Source: a virus. From it: DNA of 41,499 bases. Location of the stretch: positions 1 through 41,499 of the IMG/VR virus record IMGVR_UViG_3300044612_000584; one strand, written 5' to 3'. How positions within the stretch are numbered: the first letter of the stretch is position 1; every line of letters starts with the position of its first letter. The notes under the pieces were generated by a model. That model was not told the DNA's origin. It searched no databases and was given only the letters and a program-made list of their open reading frames with translations. This document shows positions 12,741 through 21,510 of this stretch, piece by piece. A program made the position numbers and the translations under genes.

Positions 12741-15143
12741 TTAAATAGCCTCGTTAGCTATGGATAGCGCCTTAGTGACGGCTTCATCCGACACTGACAG
12801 CAATGATTCCGTGGAATTATTTAGGGCCTTCTTGGTTTTGTCAGCAAGACGGATCAAGTTCTCGGCCTCAGACCTATGGTTCATAATCCGACCGCCAGTA
12901 GCGCGGCCCTGACGATCACCCACGGTTACTGCTGCCGGATACCTGCGGCTATCTCCAACAGGAAATTCGGGGTTTTCAACTTCAGGTTCTGACAAAGGAT
13001 TTGCCCGAACTTCAGTTTTAGACAGGCGAATAGCTTCCCTTGCCAATTTTTCTGAAAAACTTTTAGCGTTAGGGTCGTTTGCAACCAATTCAACTATTCT
13101 TGCGCGTTTACTTGGATCGGTCGATGACAATATTTCTAATACATGCGGGGCAACCCGACGCTCTGCGGCTGTCATCGCCCCCCTAACGCCGACACCACCA
13201 GCGGCGCTCATAGCCATCACAGCCATGTTAAAAATGTCTGGATTAGAATACAGCAAAACATTTGCAACAGGCGATACTGCGGCTGCACCAGCGCCAGCAA
13301 AACTGACATCTTTCAAAATATTAGGCTCAGACGGACGCTGACCGGCTATGGGCGAATCTAAAAGTTTGGCCTGTGCCTGCGCGGCAGACATAATATTGTC
13401 GTATCCATCTTTGCCAAAAACCATTTTTAACGCCGCTTTAGTTCTGGGCGTGTTTAGTTTTTTTACAAAAGAATTAGGATCGGCAGCTTGTTGTTGCAGC
13501 CACGATGCGGCACCTTCGCGGAATACTTGTTTGTTTTCCGGGCTAAATTGCTTCAACGCGGTGCTAATGTTTTTAACAGTTTTTATTTCGTTTGCTGTTG
13601 AAAAGGCATTAAAACCAGCTTGATGAGCGTTTTCCGCCCCAAAAAGTTCCGCTGCGGTGTTACGCGCAGTTTTGTATTCTGGAACAAGCCCTTCCATTTG
13701 GTCTAACAGTTTTTTGCGTTCTACGTCAATAAAATCAGCAAGGTCCGTGTCCCCTGCCTTTCTCAAAGATTTTATATGACCATCAAGCATTCTTTTGGTG
13801 TCGTGCCAAAAGTTTAAGTTTGGGTAATAACCTTTTGAGGGATCGTATGGAATAGATGCTTTTGTTCTGTCAGGGTTTAGTGGATCGGCAAATTTTGCGG
13901 CTTGATCCATTGCTTTTTTAACATACTCATTTTTAGCAAGTTTTTCTAAGTCAAAAGACCATACAAAATCTGCGCTAGGATTAGCGCGAGCAATTCCGTA
14001 CAATATATTGTTTTCAGATTTTCTAGCTTGCTCTTTTAGGAGTGCTTCGTCACCCGGTGTAAGGTTTCCGCCAAAGTTTTTTTGAACCCACTCAGATAAG
14101 TTTTTACCTGCCTGAGTTGTTCTTTCGTTAAAATAATTTATCATTTGGCCGTATTTGCTTTCCGCTGCTGGGCCAGCATAGCCAAATTCTCTAACAAGCC
14201 CTCTCACAGATGGACCGCCAATATCTAACAATGTTGGCTCTATACCCTGTGCCATCATGCTATCAACTTCCTGCGGCGACATACCCGCAAGGCCACGCCT
14301 AGTATCAGAGGCAAAAGCAGTTGCAATTTCACGCTCCGCAGCCCTGCCCGGAGTAACAAGTTTTTCTGCCGTTTTGTAAATTGGCTTTGCGGCTTTCCCA
14401 AATAAAAATGGAGATAGCGATCCAGCAAATCTTGCATAGGGGTCGTATTCTGACGCGCCAAAAATATCCGCTACGCCAGAGCCAGCCTCTGCACCAACGC
14501 CCTGTGCGGCACCAAGTCCAAGACGCTTTGATGCTTCTTTTGTTATAGCCGGAACGCCCTCTTCTAAGGCCTTTTTCCAACCACCGGGTCCAAGCATGCT
14601 TGTTCCAAATCTAGTAGCAGAGCCAACATATCTGCCTTCAGAAGTTTTAGGTTGGTAACCTAAAGCGGGGACAATATTGGTAGCCATTTTTTCCATACCA
14701 GTAGGGGTAGGGAATGGAATTCCAAAAGTTTTGCTAACATAGCCTTTTTTTTCGGCAGGAGATTTTCCGATGTCCTTAACGCCATGATATATTTCTTTAG
14801 CTTTGTTACGAGGAAGAAGACCGACAGCTTCTGCGCCTCTTAATGGCAAATACCCCGTAATATATCCAATAGCGTCATCATAAAGTTGTCCGACACCGCC
14901 AATCATTCCCGGAATGTCTGCGACCACACCAAGAGCAGCTTGTGAAAGCCCGCTTTTGGCAACATCCGCACCTACGTTGACTTTTGGTGCCGTAAGGTAT
15001 CCTTCCGGCGATACAGAAGCCCTGCTTTCAGATGCTTTAGGCCACCTAGCCGTAGGTTTTTCTTGTAAAACTATAGAAGAATAATCGGGCATCTCAGTAG
15101 CGCCCTTGGGAAGCGGATCACCTTCTTTTAAAATGCCAGCCAT
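12741..15143 (-). CDS. Large internal virion/ejection-like protein, 800 aa
   Basis: A long helical protein with no enzymatic motif recognisable. Residues about 60-100 (AALGVVADIPGMIGGVGQLYDDAIGYITGY) and 610-660 (AGAGAAAVSPVANVLLY, MAVMAMSAAGGVGVRGAM) are hydrophobic, as in podovirus ejection proteins that insert into the membrane. The centre is coiled-coil and charged. The C-terminus holds GRATGGRIMNHRSEAENLIRLAD and then NSTESLLSVSDEAVTKALSIANEAI, an end sequence I have seen in virion proteins of alphaproteobacterial phages. It lies directly downstream of the lysozyme-like large virion gene, so a role in DNA ejection is inferred. Confidence 0.72.
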   Translation of the reverse strand: MAGILKEGDPLPKGATEMPDYSSIVLQEKPTARWPKASESRASVSPEGYLTAPKVNVGADVAKSGLSQAALGVVADIPGMIGGVGQLYDDAIGYITGYLPLRGAEAVGLLPRNKAKEIYHGVKDIGKSPAEKKGYVSKTFGIPFPTPTGMEKMATNIVPALGYQPKTSEGRYVGSATRFGTSMLGPGGWKKALEEGVPAITKEASKRLGLGAAQGVGAEAGSGVADIFGASEYDPYARFAGSLSPFLFGKAAKPIYKTAEKLVTPGRAAEREIATAFASDTRRGLAGMSPQEVDSMMAQGIEPTLLDIGGPSVRGLVREFGYAGPAAESKYGQMINYFNERTTQAGKNLSEWVQKNFGGNLTPGDEALLKEQARKSENNILYGIARANPSADFVWSFDLEKLAKNEYVKKAMDQAAKFADPLNPDRTKASIPYDPSKGYYPNLNFWHDTKRMLDGHIKSLRKAGDTDLADFIDVERKKLLDQMEGLVPEYKTARNTAAELFGAENAHQAGFNAFSTANEIKTVKNISTALKQFSPENKQVFREGAASWLQQQAADPNSFVKKLNTPRTKAALKMVFGKDGYDNIMSAAQAQAKLLDSPIAGQRPSEPNILKDVSFAGAGAAAVSPVANVLLYSNPDIFNMAVMAMSAAGGVGVRGAMTAAERRVAPHVLEILSSTDPSKRARIVELVANDPNAKSFSEKLAREAIRLSKTEVRANPLSEPEVENPEFPVGDSRRYPAAVTVGDRQGRATGGRIMNHRSEAENLIRLADKTKKALNNSTESLLSVSDEAVTKALSIANEAI

Positions 15144-15144
15144 A

Positions 15145-18100
15145 TTATTCTCCGCTTACTTCTCTAAGAAGAGGTTCGCCATTTTTGAACCCTACAAGTC
15201 TTACTTTAGTGTTCTTTTTTGTGTCCATTTGATTAGCAGGAATTATGTATAGGCCACCAACTCCGTGTTCAGACGCTTCTTTCGCCCAACCCTTGTAATC
15301 CATAGGGCTGTAACTGGGAGAAGCGCCTAAAACTGCCAAGTTTTTATATGCCGCCTTTTCAAAAGCATCTATAGGATTTTTTGCTGTCCATTCTTTTACA
15401 AATTGCGACCGGTCATACTGTGGGTTTATTCTGTAAGCAGCAAGCTGTGCATCAGCCAAAGACTGAATATAATTTGCAGAGCCATACAACCTAGCAAGAA
15501 CAAATTTATTGGCTGATGGTTCCAGCGTTGGGCCAAAAGTTGATGCGTCAATTTTATTTAGAACTCCAATTCCAGAACCTAAATTTGTAGCTGCGTTATC
15601 TAATGCGGCGGCAATTGAATTTACTTTTTCCTTATCAATTATTTGTAGATTTGAGGCTTCATCTCCACTTCCAACGGACAAGGCGGACCCGATTTGAGAA
15701 CCAACTCTTCTAAATGGCGATGAAATTCCTGTTTCTACATTTTGCATTACTTTAGCCATATTGTTCAAACCAAGCCTTTGGTTTTGAACTGCCGTCATAA
15801 TGTCTGGGATTGTTTGATTAACTTTAGTATTTGTATCCAACTGCTGCCTCAGTATTTGCACCTGAGCAATAGGCTGACCATCAATGCCATTGACGTTTCC
15901 AGAATTTAACGCAGTCCGTCTTTGTGTCACGGATTGCATCAGTGCTTCGCCCTGATTTTTAAATGCATTACGCTGGTCCATGCTCAGTCTTACATCATTA
16001 GAATCACTTAGGAGTCTCTGAGCCTTTGCTTCATCCTCATTAAGCACTGAAGGTCTATATGAAGCAGGAATGTTACCTTCGTTAATTTGTACAGAAGTTA
16101 CAGGAACGCCAGTAACTTTCGGAACGCCCGGAGAAGGTTGAATATCAGGAACCTGAGGCCGGTTTAAAGGCGGCGGTACAGGCTGCTCTGAAGGCGTCGG
16201 GGAAGCGGCAGCTGGAGGCGCACCGGCTGGCGGAATGACCGCGTTATCCGAAATAGCTTTTCCAATATTATTAAGATTGCCGCCAGCCAAATTGTACATT
16301 CTCGTCCTGAATGCGTTTGCTTCTTCTGGGGTTAAAACCCTACGGCCACCTAATTTATCAATAACAACATAAGTACCATCAGGCTGTTTGGTAAATTCTA
16401 AATTACCTTGGATCATTTGCAGAATTGCAAGGTCAATTTGCCTTGCTGCATTCTGCGCCTGCATGGTCCCTGTTTCAGCCGTCTGGGCCTGAATGCCCGC
16501 AGCCTGTTGTTCTTGGCCCTTTGAATACTGCTCTTCTTGCATTTTAGCATAAGCAGATGCGCCGCCCCCAATGCCTTCAGCAAGCGCACCAAGGCCGTAA
16601 CGATTTTTAGAGCCAGCCATAGTCCCAAGACCGGCCAATAGCGGTAGCAGAATACGCTCTGTCCTATTGTACGGGCCAGATTCAATGTCAGGCTTAGGCA
16701 TTGGAACACGGCTAGAGGGCTGAAGACCGGCGGGAGCCGCATCAGACTTAACGCCGGTATCCAAATTAGCATACTGCTTACCGGCCAAACCATCGGTCGA
16801 TGCAGCAGGATTAGCTGTAGCATCGGCGGCGTTTGCGGCAGGGGGCTGCGGGGCCAATCCTCTTTGTTGATACAAAGGCGAACCAGCGAGTTCGCTGCTA
16901 ATAGGGGGCGGCGGGACTACTCCGCGCGACTGTGCAACAAGGGCGCGGCCACTGGGGGCAAGGCCGCTAAATGAAGCCCACTGCCGCGCAAGATTTGTAT
17001 CGCTTCCGCGACTCTGCTCGTACAGAGCGCGAGCCATCTTATCTTGGTTTTCCTGATTAAACGGGACGTTCCGCCAATCTTTACCGAATACCTGCGGCGC
17101 GATTGAGCCAAGGGTGCCATGAGTGAACTGATATGCGCCAACTGCGCCAGTACCCATGTTGGGCGCTACACCAGCAATCTTTCCGCGAGTGGCGGGGATC
17201 AGGGTGTTACGTTGGAAATCTTGTACATCGCCTAGGGTGCGGGAAGTAAGTCCGCCCTCAATATTTCCGTATTTGCCGCTGCCGTAAACAGAATTGTATG
17301 GATCAGCAACGCCCCTATTTTCTCCCTCGATAATATTAGACTGTACTCTTTCAAAAGGTACGTCGGCGTATCTCGCAGGGGTCTGTGCCGGTTTTTGAGG
17401 CTGCGGGGCAGGCACCGGAGTACGCTCCTGCGGGGCTTCGCGGTCAGTGCCAGCCGCATTTAGCTGGGCATCCATTCTTGCGTTAAGAGCAACCTTTTCA
17501 GCGGGCGAAAGAGTAGAATATGCTCCGGGAGGAGGTATTTCTTTTGTTTCAACAGGTGCAGGCCGGGGCGCGCGCATTTGCGTCGGGTATAAAGCCTCCT
17601 CTTCGTTTTCCAGAGAACCGCCAATATCCTTGCCAATGCGCCCACCACGGGCGGCAAACATTGCGGCAATTTGAGCAGCCGTTTTGGCCGCATCAACCGC
17701 TTGGCTGAAGTCGCTTTTTGCCTGTCCCGGAGCGCGTGGAGTTTCAATCTCCTTTTTTTCTTCTTGAGGCTTGTAAACCTCTTCGGGGATGTAGCCCTCT
17801 TTACCCGGCATACCGCCCATTGCGTAATGACCGACTAGACCGCCACGGGCCTCTGTTTTGTCCTCATCCGTTACGTCGTTATAAAATTCTTTACCGGACT
17901 TATAGAGGCCGGTGATTTTTTCGCCGGTATCCAAGGCTTCATTTAGGCCGCTGTCTAATGCGTCCGGCAAAGGACCGGCAGTCACAAGGTTCGCAGTGGG
18001 TAGGTTCGCCGCAGGAACAACGCCGGTAGCGCCGGGGGTTCCATTGATATTCAGACCAGCGCCGCCGTACATCGAAAGCTGGGCCTGAAGTGCCTGCTGC

Positions 18101-19824
18101 AAAGCGGCAAGTTCATTCGGTCCAACAATCGAAGGGGACCCGCCATCAGCGTAACCCTGACCAGCGCGGAACGGTGTGACTGCGCCACCTTCAGACTGCG
18201 GGATCAGACCGCCATGGGCGTACTTACCCTTGCGAGCCGCAGCTTCCGTAGCCTTGTCGTAGTCAACGGTCTTGTATCCACCGGCCAAACCGACAGCTTC
18301 GGGATGATGCTTCTCAACGTCTTGCGCGATAAGACCAATGCGTGTTCCCGGTTCGTTCTTATATTTAAACCGGACAATGTTTTGACCGTCAAAAGTCTTA
18401 CCAATCGGCTCAATGTTATCCTTAGCGCGTTTGTCTGACAGACTGCCCATAAACGCCGCAGGCTGAGTGGTCTGGGTGGTCGAACCCGACAGCGCACCAG
18501 TACCCATCGCAATGTTGGCGAGGAACTGTGCCTGCTGGTACGGGAAGCCCTGCTCTTGGAGGAACTGGTTGTACAGGGCGCTTTTACCGGCCTGTTCCGT
18601 CTGCTGCTGAAGCGTACCGGCACCAAGCTGGGCCTGCGCCGCACCAAGGGCGTTCTGCTGGGCCTGACTACCCAAGCCAGCAAGAGCCTGAGACGTTCCA
18701 GCCCCCATGCCGTATATGCCCTGTCCAAGGCCCGCCAACTGGCCTGCCGTGCCAGCGCCCATACCGTACAACTGCTGGGCCAGAGCCGCCTGCTGTGCCG
18801 TCTGAGCGGCACCCTGACCGAAGCCCTGCTGACCCAATTGGGCAAGGTTCTGGCCCAAGCCGGACTGCTGGGCGTATTGCTGCTGGCCGAGACCAGCCAT
18901 GGCCTGTGCAGAGCCAATGCCCTGACCGTAGCCCTGCTGGCCGATACCAAGCATCTGATTGGCACCCTGCTGGAGGGCCGCGCGATTAGCCTGAGCGGCA
19001 CCCAAACCAAGCTGCTGCTGCTGCTGGGCCGCACCCAGAGCCTGACCATAGCCTTGGTTCATAAGACCGGAGACCGTCTGGCCGGTAGCCAAGTTCTGCT
19101 GGCGGGCCAAATTAGCCTGCGCGATGCGACCGCGATCACCGCCAAACGCACCCTGAGCAATCTGGTTACCCAGAAGGCTAGACTGTTCCTGACCCTGCTG
19201 CTGGCGCAGGTTAGCCATAGTCGAACCGACGACGCTGTTCAGATACGGGGACATGTACTGATTGATCTGCTCCCCACCAAGCGGACCAGCATTAACAGCC
19301 TGAGTACCGGCAGCAGCAAGTCCGGTCGCCACGCCTTGATAAGGCTGCGCCCCGGCATAGGCACCGGCAATGCCTGTGGCAGCGGCCTGATTGTAGGGCT
19401 GCGCGACCTGTAAAGCGGTCTGGTATTGGTTTAACGCGCCGCCCTGAAGGTCTTTGGCGTATTGCGCGGCCTGCTGCATGGGCTGGTATGCGCCCTGAGT
19501 ACCGGCAACACCGGCCTGCTGACCGCCCAAAAGGGACTGGGTGGCCTGATCAAAGTACGGCAGTGCGTTCTGCTGCGCCCCCATAAGCTGAGAAGTAGCG
19601 CCCTGAAAATACGGCTGCGCGATATTCTGCGCTGCATTTACATTGGCAACGCCAGCCTGCTGCGTGTCCGAAAGCGGTGCAACAAACGCACTAGGATCAG
19701 TTCCGTACTGCTGGAAGCCCTTGGAAGCTACGTCTTCTGCGCGGGCGTTGACAGAATTGTAGCGAGCCAAAACCTCTGGCGGAATCTGAATTTGTTGTGT
19801 TGTCTGGGCTGATCCACCGCACAT
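15145..19824 (-). CDS. Giant virion protein: Gln/Ala/Gly repeats, internal S74 domain, muramidase-like domain, 1559 aa
   Basis: Domains in order: residues 1-450, Q/A/G-rich and repetitive (many GQQ, GLG and AQ units), probably fibrous or packed inside the virion. Residues about 461-530 are a short S74-like domain (SLSDKRAKDNIEPIGKTF, then GLIAQDVEKHHPEAVG) without the usual C-terminal helix. Residues 535-735 are low-complexity with GG motifs (HGGLI, ARGGLV, ARGGRIGKDIGG). Residues about 822-965 resemble phage muramidase/transglycosylase domains: IIEGENRG with Glu833 as candidate catalyst, DPYNSVYG, GAVGAYQF, and a helix ending near 965. The remainder is helical. It likely drills through peptidoglycan during DNA entry. 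The start follows AGGA. Confidence 0.78.
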   Translation of the reverse strand: MCGGSAQTTQQIQIPPEVLARYNSVNARAEDVASKGFQQYGTDPSAFVAPLSDTQQAGVANVNAAQNIAQPYFQGATSQLMGAQQNALPYFDQATQSLLGGQQAGVAGTQGAYQPMQQAAQYAKDLQGGALNQYQTALQVAQPYNQAAATGIAGAYAGAQPYQGVATGLAAAGTQAVNAGPLGGEQINQYMSPYLNSVVGSTMANLRQQQGQEQSSLLGNQIAQGAFGGDRGRIAQANLARQQNLATGQTVSGLMNQGYGQALGAAQQQQQLGLGAAQANRAALQQGANQMLGIGQQGYGQGIGSAQAMAGLGQQQYAQQSGLGQNLAQLGQQGFGQGAAQTAQQAALAQQLYGMGAGTAGQLAGLGQGIYGMGAGTSQALAGLGSQAQQNALGAAQAQLGAGTLQQQTEQAGKSALYNQFLQEQGFPYQQAQFLANIAMGTGALSGSTTQTTQPAAFMGSLSDKRAKDNIEPIGKTFDGQNIVRFKYKNEPGTRIGLIAQDVEKHHPEAVGLAGGYKTVDYDKATEAAARKGKYAHGGLIPQSEGGAVTPFRAGQGYADGGSPSIVGPNELAALQQALQAQLSMYGGAGLNINGTPGATGVVPAANLPTANLVTAGPLPDALDSGLNEALDTGEKITGLYKSGKEFYNDVTDEDKTEARGGLVGHYAMGGMPGKEGYIPEEVYKPQEEKKEIETPRAPGQAKSDFSQAVDAAKTAAQIAAMFAARGGRIGKDIGGSLENEEEALYPTQMRAPRPAPVETKEIPPPGAYSTLSPAEKVALNARMDAQLNAAGTDREAPQERTPVPAPQPQKPAQTPARYADVPFERVQSNIIEGENRGVADPYNSVYGSGKYGNIEGGLTSRTLGDVQDFQRNTLIPATRGKIAGVAPNMGTGAVGAYQFTHGTLGSIAPQVFGKDWRNVPFNQENQDKMARALYEQSRGSDTNLARQWASFSGLAPSGRALVAQSRGVVPPPPISSELAGSPLYQQRGLAPQPPAANAADATANPAASTDGLAGKQYANLDTGVKSDAAPAGLQPSSRVPMPKPDIESGPYNRTERILLPLLAGLGTMAGSKNRYGLGALAEGIGGGASAYAKMQEEQYSKGQEQQAAGIQAQTAETGTMQAQNAARQIDLAILQMIQGNLEFTKQPDGTYVVIDKLGGRRVLTPEEANAFRTRMYNLAGGNLNNIGKAISDNAVIPPAGAPPAAASPTPSEQPVPPPLNRPQVPDIQPSPGVPKVTGVPVTSVQINEGNIPASYRPSVLNEDEAKAQRLLSDSNDVRLSMDQRNAFKNQGEALMQSVTQRRTALNSGNVNGIDGQPIAQVQILRQQLDTNTKVNQTIPDIMTAVQNQRLGLNNMAKVMQNVETGISSPFRRVGSQIGSALSVGSGDEASNLQIIDKEKVNSIAAALDNAATNLGSGIGVLNKIDASTFGPTLEPSANKFVLARLYGSANYIQSLADAQLAAYRINPQYDRSQFVKEWTAKNPIDAFEKAAYKNLAVLGASPSYSPMDYKGWAKEASEHGVGGLYIIPANQMDTKKNTKVRLVGFKNGEPLLREVSGE

Positions 19825-19825
19825 G

Positions 19826-20317
19826 CTAGTGTTCCTGTCTCGTCAAATGTTCTTTTTTCATGTTGTAAACGAAGAAAGCGCCCCTCTGCTCACCAAAGGC
19901 GCGTTCGTACAACCGGATTTTAGGTGCTATTTTGCTGGTGCTTTGGATGCCGACAATCAACGGCAGACCCATGTCGTCAGCAAATTTCTTGGAAAAATCA
20001 CACAACTTGCGGGCCAGACCAAGGCGACCGCTGCGGAAGTCGGGATGCACAAAGATTCCGCGCTCCTCCACGACATCATCGTCAGAGTACCACGGCTTAC
20101 CAATGCGGAGCAGAACACCGGCCTGAATTGTTTCTCCGGGGTTTCCAATGATCCCAAAAATTCCTCTATCCAAAGACAGAGAGGCGTAAACTTCCTGCAA
20201 TACCTTGACCGGGCTAATGTTTGAAAAGCCCATCTCCTCATAAGTATTGGAAAGTTGACCCATGATGTCATGAACATCATCAACCGTACCAATTCTGATC
20301 TCGGTTTGTTCTTCCAT
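19826..20317 (-). CDS. GNAT-family N-acetyltransferase, 163 aa
   Basis: Shows the GNAT core: a beta strand AGVLLRIGKPWY, then ERGIFVHPDFRSGRLGLARKLCDF (the acetyl-CoA-binding R-x-x-G-x-G/A-type loop and helix), followed by IVGIQSTSKIA and RLYERAFGEQRGAFFVYN. Phage GNATs of about this length are often found inside virion gene clusters, where they may acetylate virion or host proteins; the substrate is unknown. It lies between a structural gene and the giant virion protein. N-terminal acetylation of a virion component is a possibility, not shown. Confidence 0.85.
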   Translation of the reverse strand: MEEQTEIRIGTVDDVHDIMGQLSNTYEEMGFSNISPVKVLQEVYASLSLDRGIFGIIGNPGETIQAGVLLRIGKPWYSDDDVVEERGIFVHPDFRSGRLGLARKLCDFSKKFADDMGLPLIVGIQSTSKIAPKIRLYERAFGEQRGAFFVYNMKKEHLTRQEH

Positions 20318-20325
20318 GTTCCGCC

Positions 20326-20940
20326 TTAGTTCTTCTTGGGGCCGGGTAGATTTTTCAGGGTCTTGATAGTCCGCGCACGAAATCCTTCCACAAAGTGGTC
20401 AAGAATTTTATGGCCGTCATCCATTGACCCCTTGCCAATTCTTACCACATCTTGTGGGTCAATAACATATTCTCCACCAGCGGCTACAATTGGTACGGAA
20501 TCTATCTCCCCACCCTCGGCTTTACCCGGAGACGGAACTCCGTAAGGAAGACCGCCGCCCGTGTAGGGGAGACCAGTACCGGCTTTGGATGACCCATAAA
20601 ACGGCTGAGAAAATATGTTTTTGGCAACTCGGAATCCAGCCATCGTATTTCCCTCCCCCATCGCAGAAATGATGTCTGCCGGGATGACGTAGGACCCAGA
20701 TTTAACATGCATGTTCAGGTGGTCGGTCCTCCCGGCAACTTGGCTATGAATTGGGCCAACGTGAATTTTGCTTTTTTTGGGCTTCTTAATTCCCATCTTC
20801 GGCATGCCGCCATGAGCATTAGCTTCGCGGGCAATATTTAGCGCGGCGGCAACAGCCTGATCCTGCGGGTGACCGGTGTGAACCATCTCGCTGATATTCG
20901 TACTAATTGTCTTCTGGGACTTCCCGTGCTTCAGGGGCAT
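20326..20940 (-). CDS. Virion-associated protein with MPLKHGKSQKTIS head motif, 204 aa
   Basis: The start at 20940 (ATG after GAGGAAG) gives MPLKHGKSQKTISTNISEM, followed by HPQDQAVAAALNIAREA. This N-terminal segment recurs in many phage virion proteins and small phage proteins. The middle is a beta-rich stretch (HVKSGSYVIPADIIS), and the C-terminus has EGGEIDSVPIVAAGGEYVIDPQDVVRIG, another phrase frequent in virion proteins of alphaproteobacterial and cyanobacterial phages. Function unknown. Probably structural, since it is flanked by structural genes. The upstream in-frame extension to 20997 is not favoured. Confidence 0.75.
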   Translation of the reverse strand: MPLKHGKSQKTISTNISEMVHTGHPQDQAVAAALNIAREANAHGGMPKMGIKKPKKSKIHVGPIHSQVAGRTDHLNMHVKSGSYVIPADIISAMGEGNTMAGFRVAKNIFSQPFYGSSKAGTGLPYTGGGLPYGVPSPGKAEGGEIDSVPIVAAGGEYVIDPQDVVRIGKGSMDDGHKILDHFVEGFRARTIKTLKNLPGPKKN

Positions 20941-20947
20941 GGCTTCC

Positions 20948-21289
20948 TCACGAATAACTAACTGAGACTGTCTGGCCCGTTCCGGGAACCACGACAATAC
21001 CGTTCACGACTGGCAGGTTAATAAAAATGATCCCCGGCGTGTCCGGGATAGTGAAGATCGGATTATTTGTCAGCGCAGCATTGTTGGTGTCGTAAATGGT
21101 GCCAGAAGTGCTACCGCCGACAATGATGCTCACCATCGCAACTCGGCCAGAGCCGGTTTTAATAAGCGTTGCAGCGGTTATATCGGGTGAAATACGCGCC
21201 CCGTTAACAGCCAGATACGTCTGCGCCAAGCCGTTAATGGCGGTCACGACGTTCTTTGCCGTTGTCAGCATGTCATCTAAAGAGGCCAT
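20948..21289 (-). CDS. Small beta-rich virion protein, 113 aa
   Basis: Starts at ATG 21289 after GGAG. Residues 1-30 are helical (MLTTAKNVVTAINGLAQTYLAV); the rest is beta-sandwich-like (RVAMVSIIVGGSTSGTIYDT, TIPDTPGIIFINLPVVNGIVVVPG). Similar short proteins in podoviruses are head or tail decoration or fibre-base proteins. The C-terminal half has a Gly/Val-rich pattern comparable with the 34783-35100 product, suggesting a shared fold. Role not known. Confidence 0.72.
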   Translation of the reverse strand: MASLDDMLTTAKNVVTAINGLAQTYLAVNGARISPDITAATLIKTGSGRVAMVSIIVGGSTSGTIYDTNNAALTNNPIFTIPDTPGIIFINLPVVNGIVVVPGTGQTVSVSYS

Positions 21290-21297
21290 TTAATCTC

Positions 21298-21510
21298 CTA
21301 TGGACCCGTTGGGCCGGTCGGACCCGTAGCGCCGGTCGGACCAGTGCCTGAAGGCCCGGTAGGACCGGTAGGGCCGACAGGACCACCCGAAGGACCTGTT
21401 GGCCCGACACTACCCGTAGGACCGGTTGCACCACCGGGACCCGTAGGGCCGACTGACGCCGCAAAATTAGCGTCCAAATATGGATTGCCAGTCTTGTACG
21501 GGATGACCAT
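21298..21510 (-). CDS. Short collagen-like protein (GPT/GPS repeats), 70 aa
   Basis: The first 18 residues ([18 protein letters not shown]) form a small head; the remaining 50 residues are almost pure Gly-X-Y triplets, mainly GPT with GAT, GGP, GSV and GPS, and the frame closes inside the repeat. It resembles the collagen region of the 568-aa fibre (31868-33574). The start overlaps the preceding stop (TGATG). It may be a small collagen-like spike or stalk or a truncated copy. The absence of a C-terminal trimerisation domain is unusual and would make folding dependent on a partner. Confidence 0.75.
   Translation of the reverse strand: MVIPYKTGNPYLDANFAASVGPTGPGGATGPTGSVGPTGPSGGPVGPTGPTGPSGTGPTGATGPTGPTGP

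Noticed and set aside
18204-19413. Long frames opposite or overlapping the giant virion protein
   Set aside because: They mirror the Gln/Ala/Gly repeats of the real frame and lack start signals.
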